DNA from: Phialocephala subalpina | Taxonomy: Eukaryota > Ascomycota > Leotiomycetes > Helotiales > Mollisiaceae | Direction: 5' to 3' | NCBI GenBank assembly: GCA_900073065.1 | Contig: FJOG01000040.1 | Span: forward strand, 164,822 to 228,821 | Length of the DNA: 64,000 nt | Shown here: one piece after another, positions 22,460-34,203 of the stretch | Layout: each line of letters begins with the position of its first letter | Position numbering within the stretch: the stretch's first letter is position 1 | Notes under the pieces: model-generated | Told to the model about the DNA's origin: nothing | Databases searched by the model: none | What the model saw: the letters and a program-made list of their open reading frames with translations, nothing else | Made by a program: the position numbers and the translations under genes

Positions 22460-24195
22460 ATGCCCTCAAGAAGGCGCTCAAGCGCAACACCACGATACAC
22501 GCCCCTCCCACGCTCCTCGTCCGACTCCTTCTCCCGAGACTCCCCATCCTCTTCACGCTCGAACTCAAACTCCGAAGAAGAAGAATTCAAGGACAAACCT
22601 TTACCTCTCCTCCCTCGACGCCGCCGCGCTTCTCTCCTATTACGAAAGTGCCGCAGGTGCTGTCGACCGTTATACGTTGGGATGTTCCTATTTGTGTTGC
22701 TGGCATGGCAGATCATATTCAATGGGAGCTATAGTGATGGATCGGCGCCGAAGTACGAGATAAACAAAGAAGAGAAGGTGTTTATCGCTGCGAATATCAT
22801 TGATGGAGATTTGATAAGGGGAGCATGGGGCCGTTCCCTCCTCGAACTCGTGGAGAGGATTGGGAAGGATAGAGTATACGTTTCGATATATGGAGGACCT
22901 CCCGATGCTCTCAAAGATCTCGAACAAATGCTCGAATGCGAAACCAGAATCGTTTCCGAGGAATCGGATCCAATCAATCTTCAAAGTGTGGCTAGGACTC
23001 AATTACCAACTGGAGAGTCGAGGATAAAACGAATTACGTTCTTGGCGGAGGTGAGGAATAAAGTCCTTGAGCCGTTACGGGATGGAAGTGCGTGGAAAAG
23101 TATGGGCGGTAAGGGAGTAGTGGATAAGATTGGATTGGGGAAGAAGGGGGGATTTGAGAAGGTGCTTTTTATTAATGATGTGTTTTTCGATGCTGAGGGA
23201 GCTACGAGGTTACTTTGGGGTACAAATTTGGATAAAGATGGAAAGGCGGGAGGGTATAAGGCGGTTTGTGCGGCGGATTTTGTGACGAGTTGGAAATACT
23301 ATGATACGTTTGCTACGAGGGATGCGGAGGGATATTCGATTGGCATCCCTCTCTTTCCTTGGTTTTCTGCCGAAGGCGACGCTATCTCTCGAAACGACGT
23401 ATTGGCTGGGAGGGATGCGGTGAGAGTTAAGAGTTGTTGGGGAGGCATGGTGGCTTTTGATGGGTGGTATTTTCAACCTGGAAATCCTCTCGAGTCCGAG
23501 AGCATTTCTGCTAGTCAACATAAAGAGTCGACAAATGCTTCTGGAAAGGGGAAGGGGAAGAAAGTTGACGGTGTAGGAATCCCGGAACTGCCGTTGAGGT
23601 TTAGGAGTGAGGCGGAGCCGTTTTGGGATTCGAGCGAATGCTGCCTCATTCACGCCGATATCATGAGCTTGCCAACGACAGAAAGTGAGGTAGATACATA
23701 CGACACAGGCATCTACATGAACCCCTACGTCCGAACTGCCTACTCCTCCTCCGCCTTCGCATACATCGGTACAGCGAAACGCTTCGAACGCGTCTTCTCC
23801 CCTCTCCAACGAATTCTCAACTATTTCGCCTCCATGCCACGCTTCAACTACCGTCGCGCCGAAAAAGAAGGTCAAATCGTTCACGATAAACTATGGATAT
23901 CAGTCCATTCCAACATGACTGAGCAACAGAGTATCGAAGCAGCGAATAATCACGATACTGGTCTTGGAGACGAAGACAATACTTGGCAGTCTGGAGGAAT
24001 CGAGAAAAGAGCAACCCTCGGCCACCAAAAGGAAAAGAGTACTGGGCAAATGAAGGGTATTACGTAGACTTTGATAGGACGGCGAGGAGAGGGGGATATT
24101 GTGGTGTGAGGCAATTGTTGGTCCTCAAGGAGGGAGCGAAAGAGGGTGGGAATTGGGACAACTTGTTGGATAAGGTTCCGCCCGTTGATGTTTGA
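22460..24195 (+). CDS. CAP59/CMT1-type alpha-1,3-mannosyltransferase, apparent frameshift
   Basis: About 578 aa if one base is restored. ATG at 22460 (MPSRRRSSATPRYTPLP) was chosen over 22430 because it follows an A-rich leader. The layout is type II membrane: a basic Ser-rich cytosolic tail, a transmembrane segment near residues 75-95 (LYVGMFLFVLLAWQIIF), then a lumenal GT69 domain. Family landmarks include VFIAANIIDGDLIRGAWG, ITFLAEVRNKVLEPL, KVLFINDVFFDAEGATRL, YKAVCAADFVTSWKYYDTF and the CWGGMVAFDGWYF motif. After GGIEK the frame breaks at the four As of 24005-24008; the next frame gives NPRPPKGKEYWANEGYYVDF and the conserved end GGYCGVRQLLVLKEG. A missing A explains it. The Cryptococcus relatives act in capsule and cell-surface mannan synthesis in the Golgi. 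Confidence 0.87.
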
Positions 24196-24669
24196 TGCGT
24201 AAGAGTTTGTGTGTTTGATGATACCTAGTTTGTTGCATTTACGGAGTTGGGAGCGTTGTCCCTAGATGGATGGGTCTTTGGGATTGGGAAAGGCGTTTTT
24301 TTGGTTGTCAGATTTTGGGGAGATTCTCATTCATGCATATATTGAATATTTCCATCACCCTGTCTAGGACAATTTTGTTGCGGCTTCTGGGATTTTACTT
24401 TGCATATTTTTCGATTTACAGTGTCCTTCCTTTCCAGGGACATTCGCCCCAGTGGGCATCTCCTTTTGACCCTCAATTTGACCAAAGTATGGTTTCCCGT
24501 TGTCACTCGTTCAAACCGCTTCCAATCTCCGCTTTCCGGAGTATTTGCTCTTTCATCTTAATGCCCCAGCTCGCAAGGAACATTCTCAGATCATCAACTC
24601 GCAATTTTCAATCCAGAATGCTTCCCACTTTCATTGACGCGCATTTGCAAAGATCCAAGTACCCCACAT
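24196..24669. other. Intergenic
   Basis: A plus-strand frame (24270-24725) exists here but has no domain and runs antisense into the coiled-coil frame beyond 24670. I treat the stretch as 3' flanking DNA of two convergent genes. Confidence 0.45.
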
Positions 24670-24919
24670 CTATTCCTCCAACTCATCACCTCCACCCATA
24701 TCTCTCGAAACCTTCCGATTGCTAGCCCGACAAGCGTTGAGCTTAGTCTTGTAACCTTCGGTCTCGGCTCTGCTGTTCTCGAGCTCTCGTTTGACTCGAG
24801 CAAGCTCCTTATCGTCGATGTGTAGTTGCTGGTTTAGCCAGCCAAAAGTAGTTGAGGCGAGGGCGCAGCAGGAGGAGCAAGAAGATGAGGGATAGGATAG
24901 TGATAAGGTTTCGACTCAT
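24670..24919 (-). CDS. Small membrane-anchored coiled-coil protein, apparent one-base insertion
   Basis: ATG at 24919 opens MSRNLITILSLIFLLLLL, a single hydrophobic segment, followed by RPRLNYF. If one base of the AAAA run at 24844-24847 (TTTT on the coding strand) is ignored, the reading continues GWLNQQLHIDDKELARVKRE and ENSRAETEGYKTKLNACR to a stop at 24670, about 82 aa. The second part is a clear coiled coil with Lys/Glu-rich heptads. The unshifted frame stops soon after the membrane segment. I do not recognise the family. It would be an N-terminal signal-anchor protein facing either cytosol or lumen. It is convergent with the mannosyltransferase gene. Confidence 0.45.
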
Positions 24920-25641
24920 TTTATGGTCCTCGGGGTTGGTGTTGATGAGGTGAGGCGGGAAGCGTAGCGTGGGTTGGCCGGCTCGGGACGAGGAGCTTTG
25001 GTGGAGTGGAACGGTATGTATGGGCCCCAGCCGGAAGAGAATTAGGGACTGCTGATATTTACGTCTCCCCAAGGAAAGGCGATAAAAAATGGAAAGGAAG
25101 GCCTCCTCTTTCTTTCGCTCCTGGCTTTCAAGCTATGCAACGATGGCAACAGTGTCTACACAAGCTGCCGCCAAGCAGTGGCTTTCAACCTATCTCAAAG
25201 AATGCAATAGACAACCAAATCGAAGATATGAGAATATTGGGTATGGTACGGAATCCTGAGGAGATGGTGAGGTTTGAGCATATTCTGGTTGCCCAAGGGG
25301 GTTTCGAAACGCGGCAATCAAAGCCAGTCTGGCTCAGAGGGGTTCGGGTTATTCAAGCGTTCACGGTCTGGGACTCATGAACCTCCCATGTCGGTCATCA
25401 GTCACTGCTCAGGAATTCCAGTCAACGCGTCCGCTGACATTATTTGCTCTTAAGTCATCGAGCCACACACCATAGGCTTCTTTTTGAAATATCCATCACT
25501 GAATCACACCACCAACATCCTCTTACTATATCTTCTCAACATTCAACCTTCCATCCCCACATAGCATTCGACGCTTGCCTCTTCATCGAACACACATACC
25601 GACACCGACACAAAACAAATCTCAAGCTGTCCTTCTTAATC
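24920..25641. other. Intergenic
   Basis: Divergent upstream regions of two small genes. A plus-strand frame at 25006-25380 has no domain and no codon pattern that I would trust. No repeat or RNA gene is evident. Confidence 0.4.
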
Positions 25642-25992
25642 ATGTTTCAAGATCTAAGCTCGTTTCACAAGTTCAACAAAAAGAGCAAAGTCACAGCCGA
25701 GTCACCAGACGGGCTCTGTGAAAATCTTTGCAACCTGCTGAAAACCGAAATGAAAGACGAAGACGAGAAAAAACAAGCAATAGAGGAGGTTAGAGCATTA
25801 TACGTCAAGCTCGGGTTTGAGCAGTTGAAAAGGATGGACGATGAGTTTAAGAGAGTTGAGAAGTCAAGAGGAACAGCTAAGAGCCCCGAGGGTGGGGAAA
25901 TGGAGGAGAGTAAGGGATTTGGCGAGGGAGAGGAGGATTTGGAGGTAGTGGAGGTTAGAGCTAGGACTCCGAGACCTTATGGTCGGGTATGA
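25642..25992 (+). CDS. Small hypothetical acidic protein
   Basis: ATG at 25642 (MFQDLSSFHKFNKKSK) follows a long CA-rich leader with the look of a fungal 5' UTR. The 116-aa product is charged and helix-rich in the middle (NLLKTEMKDEDEKKQAIEEV, then ALYVKLGFEQLKRMDDEFKR) with a Gly/Glu-rich disordered tail. There are no membrane segments and no cysteines beyond two near residue 30. No family is recognised. Codon composition and leader favour a real gene. It could be a small regulatory or scaffold protein, but that is not testable here. Confidence 0.5.
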   Translation: MFQDLSSFHKFNKKSKVTAESPDGLCENLCNLLKTEMKDEDEKKQAIEEVRALYVKLGFEQLKRMDDEFKRVEKSRGTAKSPEGGEMEESKGFGEGEEDLEVVEVRARTPRPYGRV

Positions 25993-27084
25993 GGGGTTTG
26001 ATTTTGGGGGAAGTTGGTATCAGAGACCATGTTGATGGTGGGAGTGAATGCGAAGAGCTTTTCATGGTTTGCATTTCTGCTGCTTCTTTGTGTGAGGATT
26101 CCTTTGTTTCCGAACATTGACTGGAAGTATAGGAACTTCTGAGAAGAAGGAACCGCAGGAATACAACTTCCAGTCCACCAGGGAGCATCATCGCGGACTT
26201 GGATCTAGACGCCTTCTTCGCTCTAAATCTCCCCTCTTTCCCAGAGTAGAAGTCTTCCGCTTATCAAATTCACAGAATCCCTCTCTTCAAACTCTCCTAC
26301 TCTCACACCTAGATCCACTCCCTAAAGCTGGGAATCATAATCTTGCAATCCTTCGCTTCCTTCTCTCTCCGCCCCTCCTGATTCTCACGCACGCAGTACT
26401 GGAGCTAGAGTTTCAACTTTTTTCGTTCTACGTCCACACATTTGGAGTGAGTCCTTGTATAATTCGGGGCAGGGTTAAGATATAGGGCAAGCGAGGCGCG
26501 AGAGGTGAACGGTGAGGTCGAAGAGGAGGATAATTGTGAGGTGGTAGAGGATTCCACCAAGGATGGAAAGTAGACTCATTTTCAGTGTTGATGTGTGATG
26601 AGTGGTGCCAGCTTTAGGCCTCTCTTGATTTGGCTTGGTTTGACGAAGTTGAGCGTTCTGGATCTTGAAGGTTGAGTAGTGGATTAATATCAAACGCAAT
26701 GAAAGGTACATACGAAGGCCATATCCTTATTGATTTTCTTTCAAACAGAAATTTTGCATCTCTTCTATCACAAAACTGCTTCTACGCGCTGCCTCACAAT
26801 ATCTTCGCCAGGTAGTGCAAAGTAAAGCTTGTTGGTAAAAAAGGGGCAGATTCGGCTAACTTCCTTCTAGTACAGTGTGGAACTACTTCTAGTTTTCCAA
26901 ATTTTCTCAATCAACACGTTCCTTCCATCCTATTGCGCCTGCTGAGCGTTTGGCAACCCAACCAACAATTTCTGCCCTACATTAGGAGGAGGGAAAAGAC
27001 AACCCTAGCTGGATGACACCCGTACTCAGCATGACAAAAGAAATTCGCTCCGCATTAGCCCTCATCACTTCGCATTCCCGGCAT
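25993..27084. other. Gene-poor intergenic region
   Basis: Two weak frames: 26117-26485 plus (no domain) and a minus-strand ATG at 26579 giving 34 residues, MSLLSILGGILYHLTIILL then FDLTVHLSRLACPIS, a possible single-pass micropeptide. Neither can be supported firmly. Confidence 0.35.
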
Positions 27085-29026
27085 TCAAAAGCTGAATGTG
27101 CATGTAGCTTCTTGGAATTCTGAAGGAGTGAAGCCCAGTTCCTGAAAAGGTCTTTTTACCTGCTTCACAAGTGCCTGGTGAACTTTCTTAAAGTCTTGTG
27201 CGACCTCTCGAACCAGCTTGTGCAGGTGTATCGCAGAGTATAATTGAACATTCCGAGGCGGCCTTTTCCCTCCTAGGTTGTCCAGGGCATCTTTAAGGTC
27301 TTGGTCCTGATCTCGAGGATTGGAGATGCCGCTTGACCGCATGAAACAGAGAGCGAGGTAGTATATCATGTGCTCAACCTTTTCATTGATAGTCTTGTTG
27401 ATGATCTCGGCTTCGAGCTTCAGTCAGCATATCCCATCAATTAGGGTGGAGTACTCACTTCTCTTGACGTCTGCAAGATCAGCAGCTGCATACACGCTCA
27501 CAGTGCCTCCAAAGCCAAAGGCTCCACCACCCAGTCCGCTAGCCAAGGTCCCCAGTCCTCTCACAGTAATGCTTGTTGTGGTCGCTACAGTGGTGATAGC
27601 AGAAGAACCAACCGCACCTACTGAGGTGGTGGTTGCAACAACCAATCCAGTGGCCGCACCGACTCCTGCGGCTTCGGCAGATACAATAGCAGCGGCGGGA
27701 GCAGCGGCCGGCATAAGAACCACAGCTGCAATACCAGCAGCTAATTGTACCCACAGAATGGTGTCCTGCTTCTTCATGTCTGTCAGGTCACTCAGTGCGG
27801 AGGTGAGACATGGCGCAGCAGACCTGAGAGTGTAGACTGCATAGATGGCGGCAACGACATCTCGACTTGTTGGTTCGCTTGCCACTGTGTAGAGATCGAT
27901 CAGCATTGGAGAAAAGAACCAAAGCAGGCACCTTCCTCTGACGGGTCAAAGACGTTGGTGTTCCTACAAGTGTTGATTGCTAGAGTCTCAACTGCTGCTA
28001 GTGTATCCTCCATACTTCGTACTACTGGGGCATAGGCTTGCTATACGATATCTAGAACCGCGCGTCGATCGAGTTTTTCCAGTAGCGGTAAGATCTGAAT
28101 CGTCAATGCAATCAGCATAAGCTCTTGATCATAGTTGTGCGTACGTACAGCTCCCTTCGATCCAGGCATTACCACGCTAGCGGTGTTTACACAACGGACC
28201 GCCATATCGACATGAGGAGATGCGAAGTAGTCCGTTGGAATCAATTTCGCGAGGTGCCCGTATTCCGTCAAGAAGTCTGCAATCGTGGCAGCAGCTAGAG
28301 CACTACGCATACAATTAGAGCTGACCAAAGTTTGGTGCCTGGGTTTCTTACGGTCCATGGTAGAATTTGGTTTCGCAAAAGCGCGGCGCATCCTCTGGTA
28401 TGTTAGAGAATGGCTCGAGATGACATCTCGAGTATTCCGAGTGGTGTTTCGCTGTAGGATTCGGATGCTGTAGACTGAATCCTATCAGGTATTCTTGGTA
28501 TATCTCGTGCAGCTTCTTGTTCTGTGAGAGCTTGATGAATTCCGGCCAGAGGTATTTATCGATAAGTTCCAGAGCTGTTGCATGTTCTTCCTCCTCGTCC
28601 GCGCATTCCTCGCCATAGAAGTCTGGGGTGTAGCATGAGATATCCGCCTGGCGAGATATAAGCATTTTTCTTGAAACAAAAAAGACTTGCCGATGAGACC
28701 GTTGACCTCTCAACTAGGCCTAATTCCTAGGAGCCATGAGCACTCACTTGGACTGGCTGAAGAGTAGACTGTCCTGCCGACGGAACAGGTCTCACCGACC
28801 ATGGCATGGGCGTAATAGGTTTCTGCAGTCGTTGTAGCAAGTCCTTGAAGCATAATTCCAAGAACCCTCCAACTAATGAGCAAAGTTCATTGCTGGTCTG
28901 CCGCGGGCCTCGTTGTCCATGCTGCCACACCGAGAAACGAACCACGAAATTATGTGGTGTTGATTGGCTGATGTAAGGGCGTATACGCTGGCTGATTGGG
29001 ATGAGCAAACTCATTCTCAAAGACAA
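27085..29026 (-). pseudogene. Orphan with glycine-rich hydrophobic segment, in-frame stop
   Basis: Five exons (28748-29026, 28352-28647, 27932-28302, 27459-27884, 27085-27410) with introns of 100, 49, 47 and 48 nt give exactly 566 codons. Codon 279 (28041-28043) is TAG between RRAVLDIV and QAYAPVVRSMEDTLA; both sides read as coding and a 22-nt intron is the only way around it. This looks like CAG or CAA changed to TAG. Beyond the stop, around residues 380-450, there is an unusual segment rich in Gly, Ala, Thr and Val (LAAGIAAVVLMPAAAP, then TTTSVGAVGSSAITTVATTT and GLGTLASGLGGGAFGFGG), long enough for two or three membrane passes and with glycine-zipper spacing. Start may be 29014. No family is recognised. 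Confidence 0.55.
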
Positions 29027-29910
29027 GTTTGGAGTGTTATGGCTCTGGTTGCAAGAGTTGGAAAGGAAGAAACATCAGCTAGAGACGACAGCGGGGTCAT
29101 GGCTCGAGGCTGCGAATTTCTTAGCCGCCGCAAGCATGAATGGGCTGAGACATGAGGGAGAACGAAATGAAAGTGAGGCTTATGGAATCGTCACCAGTCT
29201 GCTGGTGAACGAAAGAAGCCGTGTTCTGCTGCAAGTGTTACTCCAATCAAAATCCAAGTTCCGGCGAATCTGGGATTGTCTGCGGCACTGGCCACTTGCA
29301 GGGTAAAACCCACTGGGTCGAAATCAGAGGCATATGAAATCTCAAGGATCAATTCGGAAAGTTGCATGTTGCACGCTGCACAATGGAGCAAGGCTTTCCG
29401 TGTTTTGCTTGTTCCAGTAGCAGAGTTTGGTTGGTAATCGAGTGCACTCGGTGAGGGGATCGAGAAGCGGCTGGCTACAGGGGCGCAGCGCACGCCCTAT
29501 TTGTTACGGAGCACACATGTTAACCTTAATGCCTCAGGCGTCAAATGTTCCAACGTCGACCTGCCATGGAACGTGCTGCAGCTGCCACGTACCTGTAATT
29601 GCAACACTCAAGGAATGACACAACTAATTTTCTGATGAGATCTCAGCATGGTCAACGAAATCGAAAGTGACGACTTGATATCTAGACGCGAAGAAAACCA
29701 ACGTTCCGGAGAGATGCAGAGACGGCGAATAGACCCCTGCCAGGGACAAGTCTCCCCAACAAGGCAGATGATGATAGCCTCGGGACACAATTCGAAATAA
29801 GACGACGATCTGCAAAGTTCAACCTGGCAGAGTACTTGAAGTTTTACAGACCGCATTATCGTATTGGCGCTGCTTCCTCCATGTTCGTACCTCAGCCTCA
29901 TCTGTGAAAA
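29027..29910. other. Intergenic with unassigned frames
   Basis: A plus-strand frame at 29001-29306 (FGVLWLWLQELERKKHQLE, then ANFLAAASMNG) has coding-like helical composition and overlaps the first exon of the minus-strand orphan. A minus-strand frame occupies 29191-29493. I could not join either to a neighbour by splicing. Confidence 0.35.
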
Positions 29911-30732
29911 ATGGAAAAACATGAATTGACATGCAATCAGTTCTGTGGTAGACCGACAATCTCTGAGTCATGGTATGTCAATAATATAAGTGGAAGAAAT
30001 CAGACTAAGAGATTTGCAGCTATACACGAAACTTCATCGATTGATCTACATGCTGCCAGCTTTGCAGCCGCCCATGAAGACTTGGAGCACGACCTGCACT
30101 CGCTTTATTCGCTTCTAGAAGAAATACAGGGATCCGAATGGTGCTACTGGCAATTCCCTTTCATTCCCAAATGTCTGCTCTACTGTTTTTGTTTGTAAGT
30201 ATACCTTCGATTCGCCACTTTCAAGTTTCATTTCTCTGCTTCTTTTCGAAACATATAATCCTCGTCAGACACAAAAGCTAACAACTACAGCGCATTCGCA
30301 CAAGGTGTGGCAAACAGAGCAGAAAATGCCAGCAAGACTAGATTGTCCGCAATCGATCTCGACATTGGTTTCCTGCAAAACGAAAAGCTTCGACTGGCTG
30401 CAACTTCCACCATCTCCAGATCTGGAGAACCAACCCAGGCTCCTCACAGCAGCAGGCTGTCAGAGCACGCTGCCCTCACAGAACAAAGGTCGAATATCCT
30501 CACCACGTTGTCACAAACACACGTGCTTCGCACCGTTTTAGTCGTTGGACTGGGAATATCGACCGCATGGACTACGTACCGCGCCATCAGATATGGAACT
30601 ATTGTTTGGTGCAAGCGTTCACTGGCCGCCTTGATAAAGAGAGTTGAGAATGATGAAGTATCCCGCCGGGACGAAAGGGCGTTGGACGGGTTGCAATGGT
30701 CTTTCTTGTGGTGGATTAATGTTATGTTGTGA
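29911..30732 (+). CDS. Hypothetical two-pass membrane protein
   Basis: Two exons (29911-30194 and 30291-30732) with a 96-nt intron (GTAAGT...CTACAG) give 241 aa with intact frame. There is a hydrophobic stretch spanning the junction (QFPFIPKCLLYCFCFAFAQ) and a second, clearer one near residue 180 (VLRTVLVVGLGISTAWTTY). Between them lies a polar, Ser/Thr-rich helix; the C-terminal 40 residues are basic and then acidic. I recognise no family. An ATG further upstream cannot be excluded. It is divergently oriented to the glycine-rich orphan, 0.9 kb away, so the two could share regulation; this is inference only. Confidence 0.5.
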
Positions 30733-32399
30733 GGAAGGAGTGCGAGTTAAAGATCAGGTACAGTATCGAAAGACTTCCAGCCTATTTAAGGAAATGAGGA
30801 TTCCTTACTTTAGACGCTCTTCTCATTGCATGGTACACCCAACGTTCGATTTTCTGATAGCGATTTCTATCCGATAATTCTATCGAGGGGGGAAGAAGGC
30901 GATTCTCAATGCCATTCCTGTTCTCTTGCAACGAGTGGTCGCTCTTGCTGTTCCACGATTCATCCGCTTTCTCCTCGTCGCTGGCGCGATCTCGATGATG
31001 CGGGAATTGGGGTCCCTCGTTGACGAGCAGGCAATGTTGTCCACTTGACTTCATGGGAATATATGGGACTGGAAGCAGCACGAGTTCCTCCGTACCAGTA
31101 ATCGGAAGAAGAATTGAGCGTGGATGTCTTTTTGAAGTTTGGACTTGGTTCTCGTCTAAAAATAGTTCGTGATTGCTTTCCAAGATGAATGTCTAGGGCT
31201 TTTGTTAGTTTCTGTTTCGACGATTGGGAGATGGAGAGGTAGTCCCTTTTTCTCGCCGTCTGTCATGGATCTTCCTAGGCAGGAGGAAGAGAAGAGGAGC
31301 AAGGTTCACGAGCAGAGTCATCAGGCCGATGAATTTTTCTCATCGCTGGTGCTGCCTGAGCGAATGGTATATAAGAATGAGAGAATGAGTGAGGTTTAGG
31401 AGAAGAGTTGCTAGGCTGGCATCTGTTCTTTTGTGAGGCGCCATTGTATTTTCGGGAGAATTGAGAAGGTTGACATGCTTGATCTTGGTCAAGATTGCTT
31501 GGGTGTGAGGAAGACAGGAGGACAAGCTGTATATATGGGAAGCACGACACGCCTTGCTCTCCATCCACGGCGTATTTATCAATCTTTACGACCTATACTT
31601 TATACTCTAGTTTCACCGTCCCGAAACTCGGCAACCGTAGATGCGGGAATGAACACCTCAAACCCACCATTTTCAAACGTCAAAACTGCGATGAAGTCGT
31701 CGGATTCTGGAATGATCCAATGAGCTTAGGAACTTTTTACGACGGGTGAGATTTGGGATGTAGCGGTTATTGCTTCCTCGAGGCGACCCCGGAAGTGTAC
31801 AGGCTGAACACGCCAGATCTATGCTCGTAAGTACCGATTTGGAAGATCGCGTCACCATTGGTCGTCGTCGTTGTACGAAGGTCGGATGCAATGTTCTGCG
31901 TGCAATGCACGAGGAATCTGCGATCGGCCAATCGAATGTCTTCAGAAATGCGGATGCTTACGATATATTACGATGTATCTACCAATGTGGAATGGTATTG
32001 GCGCGGAACATGTACTGTACGAGGGCGGCTTCGATGTTCGAATACCGCGTACAAAAGTTCTGGCTTCGTCCAATGTTTGTGAAGCGTGTTCACGAGGCTT
32101 GTTACGCAGGTCGCTGACCCAAATGGCCAGACTTATTGATTATATAGCCAGGATGATACTCATCAAGTTTCCATGCAGGGGTATACGGCGTATGCAAGAG
32201 GTTCTGGAACCGACGAATAGAATGTGGGGAGGGGAAAGCACAGCCACATGCAGGTTGCGAGCATGCGCCACATCATGATTGAGGCAGACAAGAATCGGGA
32301 ATAAAGTAATCATCGCTGGATAGAACATCTTCTGTGACGAGCCTTTGTTTCCAGGAGAGTTTGCCGTCGTCGTGGATCTTTGTTGTGGTACTCGCATGT
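30733..32399. other. Gene-poor region
   Basis: Several overlapping frames on both strands, none with a domain. One minus-strand frame starting near 31443 (MAPHKRTDASLATLLLNL) is followed, after an in-frame TGA, by a second hydrophobic stretch (FIGLMTLLVNLAPLLFLLP), so a decayed two-pass small protein is possible. The rest shows nothing I can name. Confidence 0.35.
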
Positions 32400-34098
32400 C
32401 TACTTCGACTTCCGTTCCGATATGCATGTTATTGGATCTTTCAAATCTTTCAAATCTCCAATTGCTCGATACCCTTCCAGCAATCTCTTCAAAACAAGAT
32501 GTTCATTATACGCTGCATATTGCAAAGCACGTTCATACTGAGCCTTCCCTGCACTATGATAGATCTCCGCTCTAGCATTGAGCGCAGTTGCACCATATCA
32601 ATCCTGCCATATGCCGCCGCTTTCTCCGGTGCAGTCCATCCATGAGGTGGAGCTCCAGGAGCGTCCACCTCCGCGCCGTGTTCTAACAGAAGAGACGTGA
32701 TGCCAAGGTAGCCTTTGTTGGCTGCAGATTGAAGGGTAGTTGCGCCATGAGACTCAGCAGCTGGGTGGTTGACATTTGCTCCGTACTCGATCAGCAGCTC
32801 AACCATATCGTTATGTCCGTTTTCGGCGGCAAATTGAAGAGGTGTATCTAGTACCTTTTGGATGTGGTATCGGGATTGGCTTTATGCTACAGCAGAAGGC
32901 GGATCATGTCCAGATTCCTGGCTAGCGCTGCTGTTTGGATTGGTACCAGACTCCGGATGGCATACCCCGGATGGCATACCCCGGATTGGTGCTCGCATTC
33001 GGATCTGCGCCATGACTTAGGAGCAATTTCGTGATTCGGATATCCTCTAAGTCTACCGCCAGCTGCAACGGAGACTGTAAAGGGTCTCCCGTAGCCTGTA
33101 TTAGACATCTACTTCCGAAGACGATCGTTTTGTTGAGGCCAAGCGCAACAAAGAAATCAGAGAATTGGCGTGGATGCTTGTTGATGTCGACTATTTTACT
33201 TCGGAGAATGACTTCCACCATGTCCCTATATCGCTTCTTGATAGCCCCAAGAAGTGCGACGTGTCCACGGTTGCTTCTAAGTGGAACTGCTTCCTAGCCT
33301 CGCATTTCCTCCGGACACTGCTGCAGTAAGGGGGAGATCATCCCGATCTACTGCCCCTTTTAAGACCAGGGGGTGGGTAGAGTCTGCTCCTTGAAACAAC
33401 AGCTCTCGAATCACATCCTCCTTCTTCCTGGAAATCGTAGCCGAAGAGGCGTCTCGCTTAGGAAGATCTCCGGAGGGTTATCCGCTTCGGCTCCTCTGGA
33501 GAGGAGATATTCCACCACATTCCAACGTCCGTGGCGTATGGCAGCAGTGAGCGGCAATATGCATTGATTGTTGTCGTCGGAAGTTGAACTCTCTCGGCCT
33601 GGCTCATTCATTTCTGCCCCTCTCTGGATAAGACGTCTGACGATAGTCATGTCGCCCCACGCCACAGCCTCGACTAGGATATTTCTATTTGTGGTATGAT
33701 GGTTGAAAGGCACTTCGAACATTCAACCTCTGTGTTTGGCACTGCCCCGGCCTCCAAGAGCGTATGGACGAGCCCACTATTTCGACTTTAAGTTGCAATA
33801 AGCAACACAGTCTTTTGGGCTACTGACTTCGCATCGACCTCTGCACCAAATGTGACAAGCTTTTAAACAATTCCTACATCCCCTTATCTGAGAGCAGCGA
33901 AAAGAGATGTTTCAATCCCAGCTCTGCCGAAGTGGCATTGGAATCTGCACCGGCTAATAATAACGAGTCAAGCTTGGCGGCAGCATCGCAGGCAGATTCC
34001 AAAGCAGCATATATCGAGCTGCCCAACGACGCACATAGAAAGGGGATACCAAAATGTCCATCGCGAACCAGATCAAGCACGCGGAGAGCTAGACTCAA
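32400..34098 (-). pseudogene. Degraded ankyrin-repeat gene
   Basis: Ankyrin-repeat units appear in several frames on the minus strand: IVRRLIQRGAEMNEPG with VVEYLLSRGAEADNPP (33411-33722), ITKLLLSHGADPNAST (32922-33221), and MVELLIEYGANVNHPA with GITSLLLEHGAEVDAPG (32489-32806). Typical lengths and the A-(x)-G-H/R spacing are kept, but each block sits in a different frame, separated by stops and indels that no intron arrangement repairs. Near 32575 the frame changes after DMVQL and continues NARAEIYHSAGK. An N-terminal piece lies at 33874-34098 (LDSLLLAGADSNATSAE). A short GGCATACCCCGGAT tandem duplication lies near 32955-32985. In fungi such arrays often form the C-terminus of NLR-like proteins, but no NACHT or NB-ARC domain is present here. 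Confidence 0.75.
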
Positions 34099-34203
34099 AT
34101 ATAGTCTGTAGGTTAAAATCGGTAGGTCAGTCAGTTCAAATATATTCTTAACTGATGACTGACTGACTGACTTATTGGCCAGCCTGTCAGAGCCGTGTCA
34201 ATG

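Noticed and set aside
23210..23884. 224-aa minus-strand frame
   Set aside because: Lies opposite the conserved core of the mannosyltransferase and has no domain of its own.
31770..32278. Three overlapping plus-strand frames
   Set aside because: No recognisable domain in any of them and no consistent frame.
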